Notes: generated from the letters alone by a model not told the origin. 64,000 bases of DNA from Daedaleopsis sinensis (GCA_033807695.1 CM066301.1:3720001-3784000), one strand, 5' to 3'; positions 1 to 12,382 are shown, counted from the first letter of the stretch. Numbers and translations: made by a program.

Positions 1-1273
1 GTCCGAGACGTTTCGCACGATCTCTACCGTGTACCGGACAGGCCCAGAGGTAAGGATTTTGAGCACGTCGGCCAGGGAGGACGTGAGCGGTGCACACGCT
101 CGTTGAAGCATGGCCAACGAGTTGGAACGCGTCTGAAGGTGGTCCATTGGCTGCTTGCGTGGAAGGAAAGGCACTTGCGTCAAGTACGACTTTCTGGCGT
201 CATCTAGGCTTGACGAAGAAGAGATGCAGGTCAACCCGATCAACAGGGGCGCGCCGGGCTCGAGGAGCTTGCTGATGTTTTCAAGGTCATGGCCATTCGG
301 AAGGTAGTCGAGAGCAATTGCGGGGACGTCGAGCGACAACGAATGTAGAAATTTCCAGGACGGCGGGATGGAAAGAGGACGTAGACCGCTGAAAGAAGGC
401 ATATATTCCACGGCTTCACCCGCTCGGTATACGTCTTGATACCTCTGTCTGAGTCATGCGTACTTGGCAAGTGCATGTGAGAACTCACTTCCGATGACTG
501 TTGCAGCCTGTTCACGACTGGTCAGCGCCATGATGAGCTGGTAAATTAGGGTGTCATACAATAGAGCTCTGCACTTCCTTTGTCTGTACAGAGCGGTTTA
601 AGGTCCAGGTTCGCAGCGCAGTCGAACATTTCCAGGGGCCATCGACATCGAGCTTGATGGATATTCCATGCACAGAAAGGCTGTTGATGAACAGAAGAGG
701 GAGGTGTTTCCTGGGATTGCGCAGTTCGACACGTCCCTCGAGGATATCATCGTAGAGTGTCGATAAAGGCAAGTGCAAGCTCGAACTCGACCAGCGCGCC
801 GTGCTGTAAGCGAGTGCGGGGCATTTGGACGGCCATATAGACTGCGTAGGAGAGACGACAGAGAGAAGAGCACAGAGAATCGGTCTTGCTTTTGCTATCG
901 TCTTCGTGTTGCGAGTTCCATACTGGTACAGCGGAGCCAGAGTGGCCAGAGCAAGACATGCAGAGATATATGCAAGGTACGAAACCCACGAGCCATGATC
1001 ACAAATGCGCGCATAGACCCACTCGAACGAGGGAGACTTGGCCATGACGGTGTGTCGCCAGTCTAAGACCGGCTGCAGTATGTTAGATATTGTTGAAAAG
1101 GAGTCCTCAAACGCAAAGTCGACTATGTAAGCTGCCATGAGAGATTTTTGTTGGTCGAGGTGGGAGGGTAAGACAGGCTGAGGGAGCCGGAGCCAGGCGA
1201 GTCGCGACACAATAAAATCGCGTAGTAGCGCCGACAAATCACATGATCGCGGCGCGTTCACAAGCGCTGACAC
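1..1273 (-). CDS. Unknown protein with one likely membrane segment, 3' part missing
   Basis: I do not recognise this gene. Read on the minus strand, a long open frame starts at 1273 and runs to about 590 with protein-like composition. Around 960-1010 it encodes a hydrophobic stretch (WVSYLAYISACLALATLAPLY-like) that could be a single membrane helix. A second coherent block in another frame (about 440 down to 1) contains the segments HSLSLDVPAIALDYLPNG and LLEPGAPLLIGLTCISSS, and it stays open to the window edge, so the gene continues to the left. One or two introns between about 590 and 440 are needed to join the blocks, and I could not fix their borders. A short frame near 530-480 (LIMALTSREQAATVI) may be an internal exon. 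The start is divergent from the heat-shock factor gene, 132 bp away. Function is open; only the existence of a gene is inferred, from frame length and coherence. Confidence 0.5.
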
Positions 1274-1405
1274 GACAAGAGTAAGCGCTAGTCACTTTAA
1301 GCGTCGGCCACATTCTAATCTCGGGTTCAGCAAAGCTGAGCAACCCTCTTCTCCTTTCCCCACCCTCTTGCGATACCCAGAAAGCCACACTGTGCTACTG
1401 TTTGC

Positions 1406-3429
1406 ATGTCTGAGACATCCCAAGTCGCTGTGGCTGACCCGAATGCCTTGACGACGCATCCTGTGGCCTCTCGCCCCATCCCTAAGGCACAACATAATAT
1501 TCCACGGTTTCTTCTCAAGCTCTACGAGTGAGTAGGATCGATCTACATTGCGCATAGTGTAGGACTCATAAGAACATTAGAATTGTCAACGACCCTGCGA
1601 ATGAAGCTCTAACGAAGTGGTCTGAAGCCGGGGACTCGTTCTACAGTACGCCTCTTGCCTGTTCGTGCCCCCTTTGTTCCTATGCCTGATGGTATTCGTA
1701 CTCAGTCTTCAATCAGGAGAGGTTTGCTCGTGAAATACTCGGCAAATGGTTTAAGCACCAGAACTTCTCCTCCTTCGTCCGTCAGCTCAACCTCTATGGG
1801 TTCCGCAAAGTCGCTTCTCTCCAGCAGGGTCTCATCCGTATGGACAATGAACCCGAGACCATCCAGTTTGCACACTCACATTTCCACCGTGGTCAGCCTG
1901 ACCTCCTCGCCCTTATTCAACGCAAGCGAAATCCACCGTCTCACGCACAACTTGAAGAGCATGCTGTTGGCCTCCTGCAACAATCACTCTCCCAACAAGA
2001 TACCAAAGATCAGAGTCAGGCCGTAGATGTGCGTTCCATCGTAGAGGGCATAAACTCTATCCGTCGCCAGCAGCAGGCAATCTCTGCAGACTTGGCCGCC
2101 CTCAAACAGTCCAATGACGCGTTGTGGAAGGAGGCAATCGAAGCTCGGGAGCGACATGTGAAACACGAAGAGACCATCAACCGCATCTTGAAGTTCTTAG
2201 CTGGATTGTTTGGACGTGCAATACAGAGTCATACGGACCATCTGCAAAGCGGCGGCAGGTCGGCAGCAGCTCCTGAACGGCTGATGATAGGTGACGGGCG
2301 GGAAGGACATACTGAGAGTGGGGATTACTTCGGTGATGGTTTGGAAACGTTCAGTGACGTGGGGAGTAGAGAGCATACGCCTTTCTCGTTCGGTGCGTCA
2401 TTCTCATCACTGGATCGTTACCAAGGAAGACCTGACAGGTCAGCAGCGTCGGAGCGATTCGCTACAGTCGACACCCCCGGAGCCTCAATAGCTTCTCCTG
2501 CTCCTACCGTTACCGAAGTCCACGAAGTATCACCATCAAAGGCGCCGCAAGCTTTACAGGAGATGCAAGTACAGCAGCACGTCGTCACGCCCGGAAACAC
2601 TGCTGTTCAATCCAACACAACCACAGCCGTGAAGGCTCGAGCGCCTAGCCCCGATGTCTTATGGCAAACAACATTACAGCAGCTGTTGACCTCTCCTGCT
2701 CACTTGCAGACTGCCATGCAGGCCTTCGCGAATGCACAGAACACCCGCACTCCCCCCAAGAGTCCAAACCCAGACTCCCTTGGTCTCGTTGTCCCCGCTA
2801 ACGTCTCCCCACCACCATCATCCTACATTGCCCCCACACTTCCCATTCAGAACCAACGGTTTATTGTCCCAGCCCCTCCTGATCCCGCTAGCTCTCTGTC
2901 TCCTGCTTCGTCCTTTGCTCCCTCTGATGCGGCCGGGGCAGCATTGTTGGATAATGCGGAGCAACTCAACAAGACATACAACCACGCCGCGGAGATCGAT
3001 GCGGACATAGACCACTTGCAGTCGAATATTAACTCGCTCATCTGTAACATGGGGCTCGATCCAAACAATGTTACCTTCCCCGCCGTCGGGATCCCCTCTG
3101 AACCCGTACCCATCTCAAGCTCCAGCACCGTTGATCCAGAAGCGTCCGACTTCTCCTTCGATCAGTGGCTGAACGAGATCACGAACGCAGGAGTCCCCGA
3201 CCTCACGTACCCTCCCACTCTACCGGCGGACCAGCCTACCAATGACTTGTCTACATTACTGAATGTGCCGGCCTTCGCTGGATCGTCCACGAGCACCGGA
3301 GTTTTTGTCCCACCTGCTTTTGGCACCTCCCAGGTTGCGTCGCCAAGCGGAGTCAAGCGAAAAGTAGACTTAGTCGAGATTCCGGAGCGTCCGTCTGGTG
3401 ATGCGCCATCCGCGAAGAAAAAGCGATGA
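1406..3429 (+). CDS. Heat shock transcription factor (HSF family)
   Basis: This is a heat-shock factor: a nuclear, trimerising activator that binds nGAAn repeats. Three exons fit: 1406-1527, 1581-1645 and 1706-3429, which add to 636 residues in one frame. The HSF DNA-binding domain begins near residue 31 (NIPRFLLKLYE), continues through IVNDPANEALTKWSEAGDSF, and carries the near-invariant recognition-helix block NFSSFVRQLNLYGFRKV around residue 80-96. Both introns fall inside this domain, which is why it is invisible in a single open frame. After it comes an HR-A/B-like heptad region (about residues 160-220: VDVRSIVEGINSIRRQQQ, then hydrophobic repeats up to FLAGLFGRAI), expected to be the trimerisation coiled coil. 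The remaining roughly 400 residues are Ser/Pro/Thr-rich and end in a basic KKKR tail preceded by VKRKVDLVEIPERP. The family call is firm. Whether it is the sole essential HSF1 orthologue or a paralogue such as Skn7/Sfl1-like cannot be decided; no receiver domain is present. Confidence 0.93.
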
Positions 3430-3603
3430 GTCAAGTGTAGACGATTGTTGGATATGGTTGGATTTGGTTCTTCTGTTCACAGAGGGAAGGGACTGTGCAT
3501 CTGTCGCTGTGATCTACTCGCTCTCGTGTCAGCATGTTTGTAGTATACCTGTATTTGTATCAACGCAGCTGTACGAGATGACATATGATGCGACATTTAA
3601 TGC

Positions 3604-4734
3604 TCAGTCGTCCAAGTCGAGCGCCCCCGCCGGGTCGCACATGCTCCTGAGGATCGTTGCCACCTCTTCCGTCACGTCTTTCCAGAGCACCTTCTCGTCA
3701 AGGTCGGACTGCCGCATTCTTCCCAATGTCGTGACCACGAACCGATCCCCCGCCCAGCGGCCCCTCCGCAACTTCTCATCACAAGGCACTTTATCCGTAC
3801 TTCCAAGCGGGTACCAGCAGATGCACGCCAGGAGCATATGCCACAATGTCGTCGTCGTTCTCTCCTCAGGATCGGCGAAAGAGCCAACTCTGCTCACCTG
3901 TCCGTGCACTAGTGTAACGAGAGGTATGTCGTCGAGGCCCGCATCCGCGCGGACGTACTCCCGCTTCGACATATTGCAAAGCACCTCGTCCTCCCCGAGC
4001 GCCGAGCAGGACGGAGCCGTGAGCGCCTGGAATCGCGCAAAATCCTTCGTGGACATGCGCGCGACCGCGGACGGCCGGTGAATGAGGTCCATAAGCGCAC
4101 CGGCGCACCCTCCCGCATATGCGCTCACGCCCTTGCCCATCGCCGTGCTCTGGGACGCACCCCCAAGGCCGACACACGAAAGGAGGGACGGCCGACGGAA
4201 GGAATACCGCCACCACCGCGCGGTCGCGTGTGAATAGAGCGATGCGCGAGGGCCGTCCATACCAGCCTCGTCCTCACGGTCCGGATTCGCATGATGCGCA
4301 TTGGGACTTGCGACCCCGGCGGCGAGGAGCATCGCGGCCTCGGCGGAGGTGAGCAACCCCGCGGGGTAATCCGCGAGCGTCCGCGCACGGTCCCCGATGC
4401 AGATGAGGCGGTGACCGGCAAGCGGGGCGTGATGCCGTGCGTTCATTCGGACGATGTGGCGGCGGGCGCAGGCGAGGAGGTACTTGCAGGTGAGTGCAAG
4501 GAGGATGAGGCGTGCGTCGAACGCGCCCGCGGACGAGATGATGTGCATGAAGATGTGGTCGACGAGTTCTGGGGGAAGGGAGAAAAGGGGCGCGGCTTGC
4601 ATCGCGGTGGCCGGGTGGGCAGTGAGGAGGCCGTCGATGATATGGCTAGAGATGTCGGCTTTAGACCCATAGAACGGTAAAACACGGGAGGGCTCGGAGT
4701 ACCTAGTGTTTGGGATACGCAGTGCGTCGACCAC
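3604..4734 (-). CDS. F-box-like protein
   Basis: The frame is intronless, 376 codons from 4734 or 332 from the internal ATG at 4602. The second start is preferred because it places the F-box-like segment at the N-terminus (MQAAPLFSLPPELVDHIF, then LILLALTCKYLLACAR), as is usual for the very large basidiomycete F-box families. An F-box would recruit SKP1 and make the protein a substrate adaptor of an SCF ubiquitin ligase. The rest of the protein, rich in Ala, Arg and Leu, shows no recognisable leucine-rich or WD repeats, so the substrate side is unknown. The region is markedly GC-rich and several antisense frames stay open as a by-product. It lies tail to tail with the heat-shock factor gene (174 bp between stops). 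The F-box call rests on the LPPELxxxIF pattern alone and is moderately sure. Confidence 0.65.
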   Translation of the reverse strand: MVDALRIPNTRYSEPSRVLPFYGSKADISSHIIDGLLTAHPATAMQAAPLFSLPPELVDHIFMHIISSAGAFDARLILLALTCKYLLACARRHIVRMNARHHAPLAGHRLICIGDRARTLADYPAGLLTSAEAAMLLAAGVASPNAHHANPDREDEAGMDGPRASLYSHATARWWRYSFRRPSLLSCVGLGGASQSTAMGKGVSAYAGGCAGALMDLIHRPSAVARMSTKDFARFQALTAPSCSALGEDEVLCNMSKREYVRADAGLDDIPLVTLVHGQVSRVGSFADPEERTTTTLWHMLLACICWYPLGSTDKVPCDEKLRRGRWAGDRFVVTTLGRMRQSDLDEKVLWKDVTEEVATILRSMCDPAGALDLDD

Positions 4735-5789
4735 GGATGGTGGACTGCTCCAAAACCATTCCCTGAGCTTCCCTTCTCCATGAAGGCAGACACGCTCATC
4801 AAGGTCAACCCTGAATATGCATTATTTTGAGTTCTGTGCGCGATGTGTAATTCATTTCTTCTAAGACTCACGCTATCCAGCTTTGGCTCATGTTATGTAT
4901 GTACTTCGTTGAGGGTGGATGAAAAGGTCTGCTCTGGAAGATAGCTAGGTATTCAAGATGGACAGCTTGTATTTGATGATGGAGAGGGACAGGCTACGCA
5001 CCTATATACCAGCTGCCAACCCGTAGGAACGACGTGTATGAACATGATGCACATCCGGTCACATTGCGGTCGAATCGCGTCTACAGGCTTCCCAACGGGG
5101 TTCAGTCTCCTGCCCAACTTCCCGGGGCTTTCAAATAGAACACGTACTAGTGACGCACTTGGGACGCGCTAGATGACACCAATTCATCAATATGGGCAAT
5201 CACTCAACCTGGCGGCGTATGCAAGGGTTCTTCTTGCAGCATGCTTGATCTCGAGGCCAACCCACGAGGCTGCAGACTCCCTTGATAACACAAAGAGTCT
5301 GATAGGCATGTCAAAATTGACTTAGGAAGAGTGGCCCCGGGCGATACGCCCCGGCGATGGTTCGCGAAGTGCCAGAGAGGGGTGAACAGGTCCGGGGTGT
5401 CATCGTTGTCAACGCAGACAAATAACAAACTCAACTCAACTCACAGAGCTCTCAATCACCGTCAACCCCCTCACTGGCCCCTCATGGCGGATCCAATCTT
5501 TGATGAACTGGGCTAACTTAACACCGTTACTTGAACATGAGAGGATGTGCGGAGTTGTAGAGCGCATAGTTGCTTCAGGGTAAGCTGCGCCGCATGTTCC
5601 ACGCCGCACATAAGTTGCACAAGAAGGAGCGCGGTAGAGTGACCTACGGGAACAGCGGTGACGGACTATGGATGCACTTACCTTTGATCAAATGCATAGT
5701 CGTGGAAAGGCTTCTTGGCGATGTATGTTATATCCTCAATGTTGTTGGCGTAATATACAGTGTCTCTACAAGCGTACGAATTATGTCAG
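4735..5789. other. Intergenic stretch with one possible exon pair
   Basis: The stretch separates the F-box start from the stop of the E1-beta gene. No protein, tRNA or repeat was recognised. One curiosity lies immediately downstream of the E1-beta stop on the minus strand: an open block (about 5775-5686) flanked by a tag acceptor and a gtaagt donor, then a gtag acceptor and a further block staying open to about 5441. It is described under findings; no start codon was found for it. Confidence 0.4.
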
Positions 5790-7478
5790 TTAGTAGGTTA
5801 GGGTCTCAACCATGGCATCCAAAACGCGAACGGGGTCGGGCATGTAGAACTTTTCGTAAACCATCGGTACCGGAGTGCTGAACGAACGTTGCGTCAATTT
5901 CGACACCAAGTAATGAGCTATACTCCACATACTCCCAACCGGTGACCAGCTTTACGGGCGCATTCAGCTTGAGGAAGCATTGCTTCTGTATTTCTGCCCC
6001 GATCTCGGCTCCCACTCCTCCAGTACGGCTTGCTTCGTGCACGACTACTAATCTGCCAGTGCGTTTGACACTCTCAATAACGGTGTCCACGTCCCATGGC
6101 AATATTGTGCGCAAGTCGATGAGCTCAATCTTGGCTGAGCGTAATGATGTTGGCACGTGCTGGGCGATAGACTGTGGAGGGTGTTCGAGCATCTTGATAG
6201 CTGTCTCGCAATGGTATACAGGAGTACCCCATGACACGACAGTCAAGTCGTTCCCGCGCGTGAGCACCTCCGCCTTGCTCAGAGGGAGTTCAAAATCATC
6301 TACAGGGACTTGTTCGACTGAAACGTCGGGGTTAGGATGCTTCCAGGATCACGAGCAAGTAGACGTACCGGAAGACCTGTACAATATCTTTGGTTCCATG
6401 AATATCACGGGGTTTGGATCTCGGATGGCGCTGAGTAGAAGACCTTTGGCTTGTACTGGCGACCGAGGAATCACGAGCTAGTAATTGTTAGCTTGAAGTC
6501 AAACCCCTCGTCGCATTGTTAGAAACATGCCTTCAAACCCGCTGCTCCCATGAAATAACCTTCTGGGCTCTGTGAATGATACAGACCGCCGTGGCCGACA
6601 GCCATAGATGGACATCGAATGGTCAGACTGCCCGCATTGAATGCGCCTCCGCTGCGGAAGCGGAACTTCGCGGCTTCATTCACAATCTTCAGGAACAAGT
6701 ACTTGGTTATCAAATTTCAAACGAGACGATTCTTCCCAGCGTACCTGGTCGAAGGCAGGGAAGATGTAATCCGCGAACTGAATTTCGGCTATCGCGGTGT
6801 GGCCCATGGATGCCAGACCGATACCGAAGCCAGCTATACCCTGCTCGGTTAATGGGGTATTGAACACACGCTCACGACCTGTCAATAAGTACCCTACATA
6901 AGCTTATAGTCAATACGCGTTTAAGAAGGGACCGACCAAATTCCTCTGCGAGTCCCTAGCAGCAGAATGAGCGGATTAATTGGATCCATTGTGCTGGTTG
7001 GCGGTTCAGCAAGGTACTCACCATGGTACACCGGAAAACCCCTCCGAATGCTACATCCTCTCCGAACACCACAGCGGTATCGTCTTTGCTCAGTGCGATG
7101 CTGTAGAGATAGCGAGCGAACGTGTGTCAGGAACAGTGTTCGCATATGGGGATTCCGGGCGTACCTCAGCGCATCCCGGACTGCCTGATACATGTTCATC
7201 TTGCGCGTCTCACGGCCTACCATGGTGTGGGCAGCGTCCAAACCCCCCTCGTCGACCCATCTCAGACCGGGGGTCCGCAGAGCGGCGTCGCGAGTGAGCC
7301 TGAGGAAAGACGAGGTAGCGATGGAAGGCAGGTGGCCTCCAGCTGGTGGCGGGCCGGTGCTCGACCACCGGCGGCTCATCCGCTATGCATGAAGTGCTCG
7401 TTGGTGGTCGTGTTCGACGCGTTTTGTGCAAATAACACGTACATTGAGCCTCGGAATATACGCAAGAGAGCGAACCAT
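5790..7478 (-). CDS. BCKDHB: Branched-chain 2-oxoacid dehydrogenase E1 component, beta subunit
   Basis: This is the beta subunit of the thiamine-diphosphate E1 enzyme that oxidatively decarboxylates the keto acids of Leu, Ile and Val, in the mitochondrial matrix. Conserved blocks appear in order on several exons: [33 protein letters not shown] (about 7100-7025), [94 protein letters not shown] and finally [20 protein letters not shown] with the stop at 5790. The [10 protein letters not shown] block and C-terminus fit BCKDHB better than pyruvate dehydrogenase E1-beta. I place the start at 7478. A 60-nt intron (7383-7442) then joins a 36-nt first exon to the body and removes an in-frame TAG; the resulting N-terminus ([18 protein letters not shown]) is Arg/Ser-rich and acid-poor, as expected of a mitochondrial presequence. 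The start is 183 bp from the divergent creC gene. Confidence 0.93.
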
Positions 7479-7661
7479 GACCGGCGAGAGGAGATGGTCG
7501 ATGTCGAAAGACAAGAGGCGGGGAGAGCACAAGATCCGGGGGCGTCAGACATATTCTTGGTCTCATGAGCTTGACCCCGTCGTCATTCGGATCTACCGCC
7601 ACCTCCGCTATATCTCTTCCTTCCCCGGTTCGACCTACCACTGGCCCTGGGACAATGAACG

Positions 7662-9951
7662 ATGGAGAATGAATCAACCTTTGTCGCTCCCGAGGGCGTA
7701 TACTCAGTGACAGAGGAGCACAAGCCTACCCCCCTCACCCAGCATACCATCGCGGCCGCGCCGGTGCTATACCCCACCAAAGTCTCCACTGTCTCGGTCC
7801 GCTACCCCGCTTCGAAGGCCACGAATACCCCAGGGCTTGCGCACCTCTTAGGGGGGAATCGGGAGAAGGAGGTCAAGAAGGAGAAGCTGCTCACGAAGGA
7901 GCGCGACGACGGGGTGAGCGTGTCCAGTAGCGATGATCCAGACGACGGCTCCCCGGACGCTTCAAGTACACCCGCCCCAGACTCCGTCTCCTCGCCCATC
8001 ATCCCTCATGACCAGCCGGGTACACCGTTCTCGACGCCGGGTACGTTGGGGAAGAGGAAGTCGATCCCCCGGCCGAAGCATAACATGCGGACCACTTCGT
8101 CCACATTCGTCACTCGCTTACAGAACGCGGACAATCTGAACAAGGTCCTACAGTCAAAGCAAGGCGAGGCTACCTATATGTTCTACAACTCCGCTAAGAC
8201 GTTTGTCTGGACGGAGGCGGGCACGAAGACCAAGGTATGTCGCCGACACCAACCCCTCTCTCCTCACCATGTATGTATGACCCTCTCATAGGAACCCCTT
8301 GGGCGAATATATTTCTCTGCATACCCCACCTGCCATGATGTGAATCACGCTACCGTCTGCCCAGACCGAATAGATGTGATTATCGGCTTCCACACAGGGG
8401 ACATTCTATGGTTCGGTAAGTCAGACCCCTCTGCTACTGGTCCCTCAGGTTGAACAGTACACAGACCCTATATCATGCCGCTATGGACGTTTCAACAAAC
8501 AGGTTAGCTTGGCACGCTTTATCGCGTCCTCTTTCTGACAACGGCTGCTAGGGGCGCATATGCAGTTCCCCGTGTACTGCGATCCGCTGGGTGCCTCAGT
8601 CCCCGAATCTGTTCCTGGTCTCTCACGCGGACGGTACCATCATAGTGTACGACAAGGAACGCGTAGACGGCGCGTTCGTACCCCACGAACCCAGAACCTC
8701 TCCCATATCTACGACACCTGCGGACAGTTCTTCGTCAAGTAGTTCTCAAGGAGATTGGAACCCTCTAGATTCGATATTCGTAACTATGCCTCCATGGCAC
8801 CCCGTTCCATTTGGCGGACCTGTACACGTCGGTGTCAAACCAGACAAGGACAAGACCGCCAAAAATCCGGTCAGCCACTGGAGAGTCTCTCGTAGAAGTA
8901 TCATAGGTCTGTGATACCATCATTTCCATTGAATGTCACTGACGTGTATGGGCAGACTTCGTATTTTCACCAGACGCTAAGTTCCTAGCGGCCATCTCAG
9001 AAGATGGCTGCCTGCGAGTAATAGATACAATTGCCGAACAGTAGGTGGCGAGATAGCGAGTTGCATCGGCCGAACTACTCACTTCTTGGATCGTTCACAG
9101 GCTAGTAGACTGTTACGCATCCTACTTCGGCGCGTTGACCTGCGTAGCCTGGTCACCGGATGGCCGCTTCATACTCGTAAGTGAACATTCACGTACAACG
9201 CTTGGTATCTCACCTTTGTCACAGACCGGAGGGCAAGATGATCTTGTCACCATTTTCTCTCCCTGGGAGCAGAGAGTGATTGCGCGATGTCAAGGACACT
9301 CCTCCTTTGTATCAGGAGTCGCCTTCGACGAGATCCGTTGCGATGGACGGACATATCGCTTCGGCAGCATCGGAGAAGACAACAAGTTTATCTTGGTGTG
9401 CAATCAGGGTCCATCCTCATGTGAAGGCAGACGCTAACGCTTGATCAGTGGGACTTCTCTAGCGGCGCACTACACCGACCGAAACTAGCCGTGAGTAACA
9501 TACTCGCTATGAGAAACTGCAAATCCTGACAATTCATCCACGCAGGCTGCTCATCACCAGCGCATGTCCATGACGTCCTCGTTATCCCTCGCCTTGCGCC
9601 GACGTGGCGAGTCCACTGTATACCTCCCGACGCCTGGGGGCGAGTCTCCGCTCCCTCGTTATCACCCAGCGCCCTCTCGTAATGAGGTTGCTGTTGTACA
9701 GCCTGTTGTGGCAAGTACCCTCTCTGTGCCCTCCTCCCGCTTCCCGTCCTGAGCCTCGTGCGTCATATTTTCAGGTCAAACACATTGGCAGTGAACTGCT
9801 CACGGACGTTGCCTTCCTCCCGCGCGGTCTGCTGACCGCCTGCAAGGGTGGCCAGATCAAATATTGGATCAGGCCGCTCGCCGTGCAGCCCCGGCACCTG
9901 CGGACTCATAACGCTCTGCGCCGTGCGTCCCAGGCAGATGCGAGTGGGTAG
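7662..9951 (+). CDS. creC: CreC / WDR20-type WD40 protein (deubiquitinase partner)
   Basis: This is the orthologue of Aspergillus CreC and animal WDR20, a WD40 protein that binds and stabilises the CreB (USP12/46-type) deubiquitinase and thereby affects carbon catabolite repression. The start at 7662 opens a Ser/Pro-rich N-terminal region with an acidic stretch, followed by GEATYMFYNSAKTFVW. After several 50-70-nt introns come the diagnostic blocks: DVIIGFHTGDILWF, DPISCRYGRFNKQ, AIRWVPQSPNLFLVSHADGTIIVYDKE (about 8580-8660), NPVSHWRVSRRSI, FVFSPDAKFLAAISEDGCLRVID, CYASYFGALTCVAWSPDGRFI, TGGQDDLVTIFSPWEQRVIARCQGH, VSGVAFDEIRCDGRTYRFGS, WDFSSGALHRP and, in the last exon, TDVAFLPRGLLTACKGGQIKYW. 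The order and wording follow CreC closely. CreB is not in this window. The gene is convergent with PAC1. Confidence 0.93.
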
Positions 9952-10660
9952 CATGTATCAATCTATGTACTGTAACATATATTAGCGTCCTATGTCTCGC
10001 ATACCATATCTATATGTAACTATGGGCCCTATTCTCGTGCGTATTTCACTCGTGTTGAATGTATGAAGTGCTCTGCACTTATCCGTGCTACTATTCCCCA
10101 GTGTGCGCCGTTTGAGACATGTGTTGCATTGACTTGGTCCAAGTCGTTGAAGGCTCGACTTACTGTTCAGTCAAGACGACGATCTCAAAACCACGGCCGG
10201 AATACTAGACGTAGCTACCCAAAGCAGCATTATCACTCTCAGCAATTTCGGGTTGCCAACGACAATTCAATTGATACGAGCAGCGACACACCCTGTTAAA
10301 AATAAATCGTACAAGTAGGGTTGGGTTGATACGTAGTTGGTGTATACTGGGTATGCGTGTCGGAAGGAGGGTAACAGTTCTGTAAGCGGGTTCATAGCAA
10401 CGACGGTGAGCGATGATAGTAAGTCAACATGTGTGAGTAGCTGGAAAAAACAACACCGTACGTGATAGAGTAGCCAGGCAAATTGTGCGGGTGCTACCTA
10501 TCGTAGATTGGGATGGGTTAAAGATGGCTGCTGGCAGTAGTAGCACACTCACGTGAGGGACCATTCGAAAAGACCGCCGTCATCTATAAAGCATCGCGAA
10601 CGAGGTCCATACAACGGAACGCATAAGACCGAGAAGCCAGGCCCATGCCAGCACGGATGA
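9952..10660. other. Intergenic region between convergent genes
   Basis: It lies between the creC and PAC1 stop codons and presumably holds both 3' untranslated regions. Short open frames occur but none is protein-like; no repeat or RNA gene was seen. Confidence 0.5.
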
Positions 10661-12382
10661 TTATGGCAGCCAGATCTTGATCGATTGGTCGACGCTACCA
10701 GAAGCCACGACATTGACAAACTTCTCGACGTCCGGCTTCGCGTCGCCAGAGCCATTTGGCACTGCGGAGGCGTCGCCGCTCTGAGTAGGGGCCTGGCGCC
10801 CCCAGGCTAAGCAGGTCACGAAATGCGAGTGTGCTTGAACGGTCTTCACGCATCGCCCGGTGTTGAGCTCCCACACGCGTATTGTGTTATCGTCCGATGC
10901 AGACAGCAGGAATTTGCCAGTAGGGTGGAAAACCAGCGCTCGGACCCAGTTGTCATGACCGGCCTGGACGTGAAGATGTCAATATCCTGCCACACAACGC
11001 CTGCGGCGAGAGTACTGACAAGGTTACGGAGTAGCTGCCCACTCTGGGCATCCCATATCTTAATCATCTTGTCTCGCGCTCCGGTTGCTACGTACGCGCC
11101 AGGTCGCTTTGATCGCTCCGTGTTCTGAAGCGACAGTGTCAGGGAATGATGCGACTGCACTAGGAGATCATCCGCACCGGGATTCCTGCTAGCTCCCGGA
11201 TAGCAGCATATGCAGCAGGTGGCGCAAACACAACCACTTCGACCGTGTGCTCATGTCCTCGAAGTTCCATCTTGGTCTCACCGGTCGCAGGATCAATGAT
11301 ACGAGCCGTCTGTATGCCAATGTCAGGGATCGCTACTTGCTTGACCTGCTATATGCACTCACATGGTCATTAGAACAGCTCGCTATCAGACGTCCATCAT
11401 CTGATGGCTCTACCCAGCGTACCCAGTCGGAATGAGCGTTGATTGTCCGAACAAGATGACTGTGCGCAACTGGTTCAGGAATAAGACAGCGCGATAAAAA
11501 GGAAAAACGAACGTGGATGCGATGTCGAATATCCGTATTGACCGATCTCGGCTGGCACTAATGATTTGTTGATCGCCCGGCATAAATCGCACACAAGATA
11601 CAGTATGCTCATGGCCGGGGAACGTCTTCGTGTTTCTCCAGTCATTCTGCACGTCCCACACCTTGATGTATATATCAGCCGAGCAGGTCACTTTAGAAAT
11701 CGTTAGTTCTGCACCTCACACAATCCGTGTTCGAGAGACGATGGCATACGCACCAAGGAGGTTGCCCTTGCTATCAAACGCGACATCATTTACACCCCTA
11801 GTATGTCCCTTTAACGTCCGCTCGAACTCGCCAGTCTCCCAATCCCATATCTTCACTGTTGTGTCTTCGCTTGCGGACGCGATCAAGTTGAAAGTCGGAT
11901 GAAACGCGACTTTCGTGACTTGAGCACGGTGCCCTTGTAGCGTATAGGAAGCGGGTGCCCTCGGGACCCAGTCCGTTTGCAGTGCGGCGCGTTTGGCTGG
12001 CGATAATGAGAGCTCCTCTTGCAGAGCAGCGTTACGATTCTCCAGATCCATGATCTGATTGCAGCAGACGATCCTTGTTGTAAGAACGTCGTGTGCATCG
12101 CGTAACCAGCATGCGGCATGTGCGCACCTTCTTCTGCAATCGTATCACACTCGTCCACTTCTTCTCCAGCAACCCGGCATACTTCCCCCTCGGGTCCGGT
12201 GTATACTCGACCCCAGTGTCTGACTTGACGGAATTGAAGGCATCGGTGTAATTGTTCGCGTGCAGGTATTCCAGGATGGATTTGTGACTTCATCGGAAGC
12301 TGCTCATGAGCACGACTGGCGCTTGGCTGCACGGTGTAGTCACATACAGTTCCTCCTTTTGCCGGTCCGAGAGAAGAGACAT
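10661..12382 (-). CDS. PAC1: LIS1 / nuclear distribution protein PAC1 (NudF)
   Basis: This is the LIS1 orthologue, a dynein regulator needed for nuclear migration and hyphal growth, acting at microtubule plus ends with NudE/NDEL1. The start at 12382 gives [12 protein letters not shown], then after an intron [17 protein letters not shown] (the LisH dimerisation motif), [32 protein letters not shown] and, after a further intron, a short coiled coil ([18 protein letters not shown]). Seven WD40 repeats follow on separate small exons: [12 protein letters not shown]...[94 protein letters not shown] and the terminal [13 protein letters not shown] with stop at 10661. An insert between repeats 6 and 7 (about 10800-10720, Ala/Gly/Asp-rich) is typical of fungal PAC1. 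Wording is so close to other fungal PAC1 proteins that confidence is very high. Confidence 0.97.
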
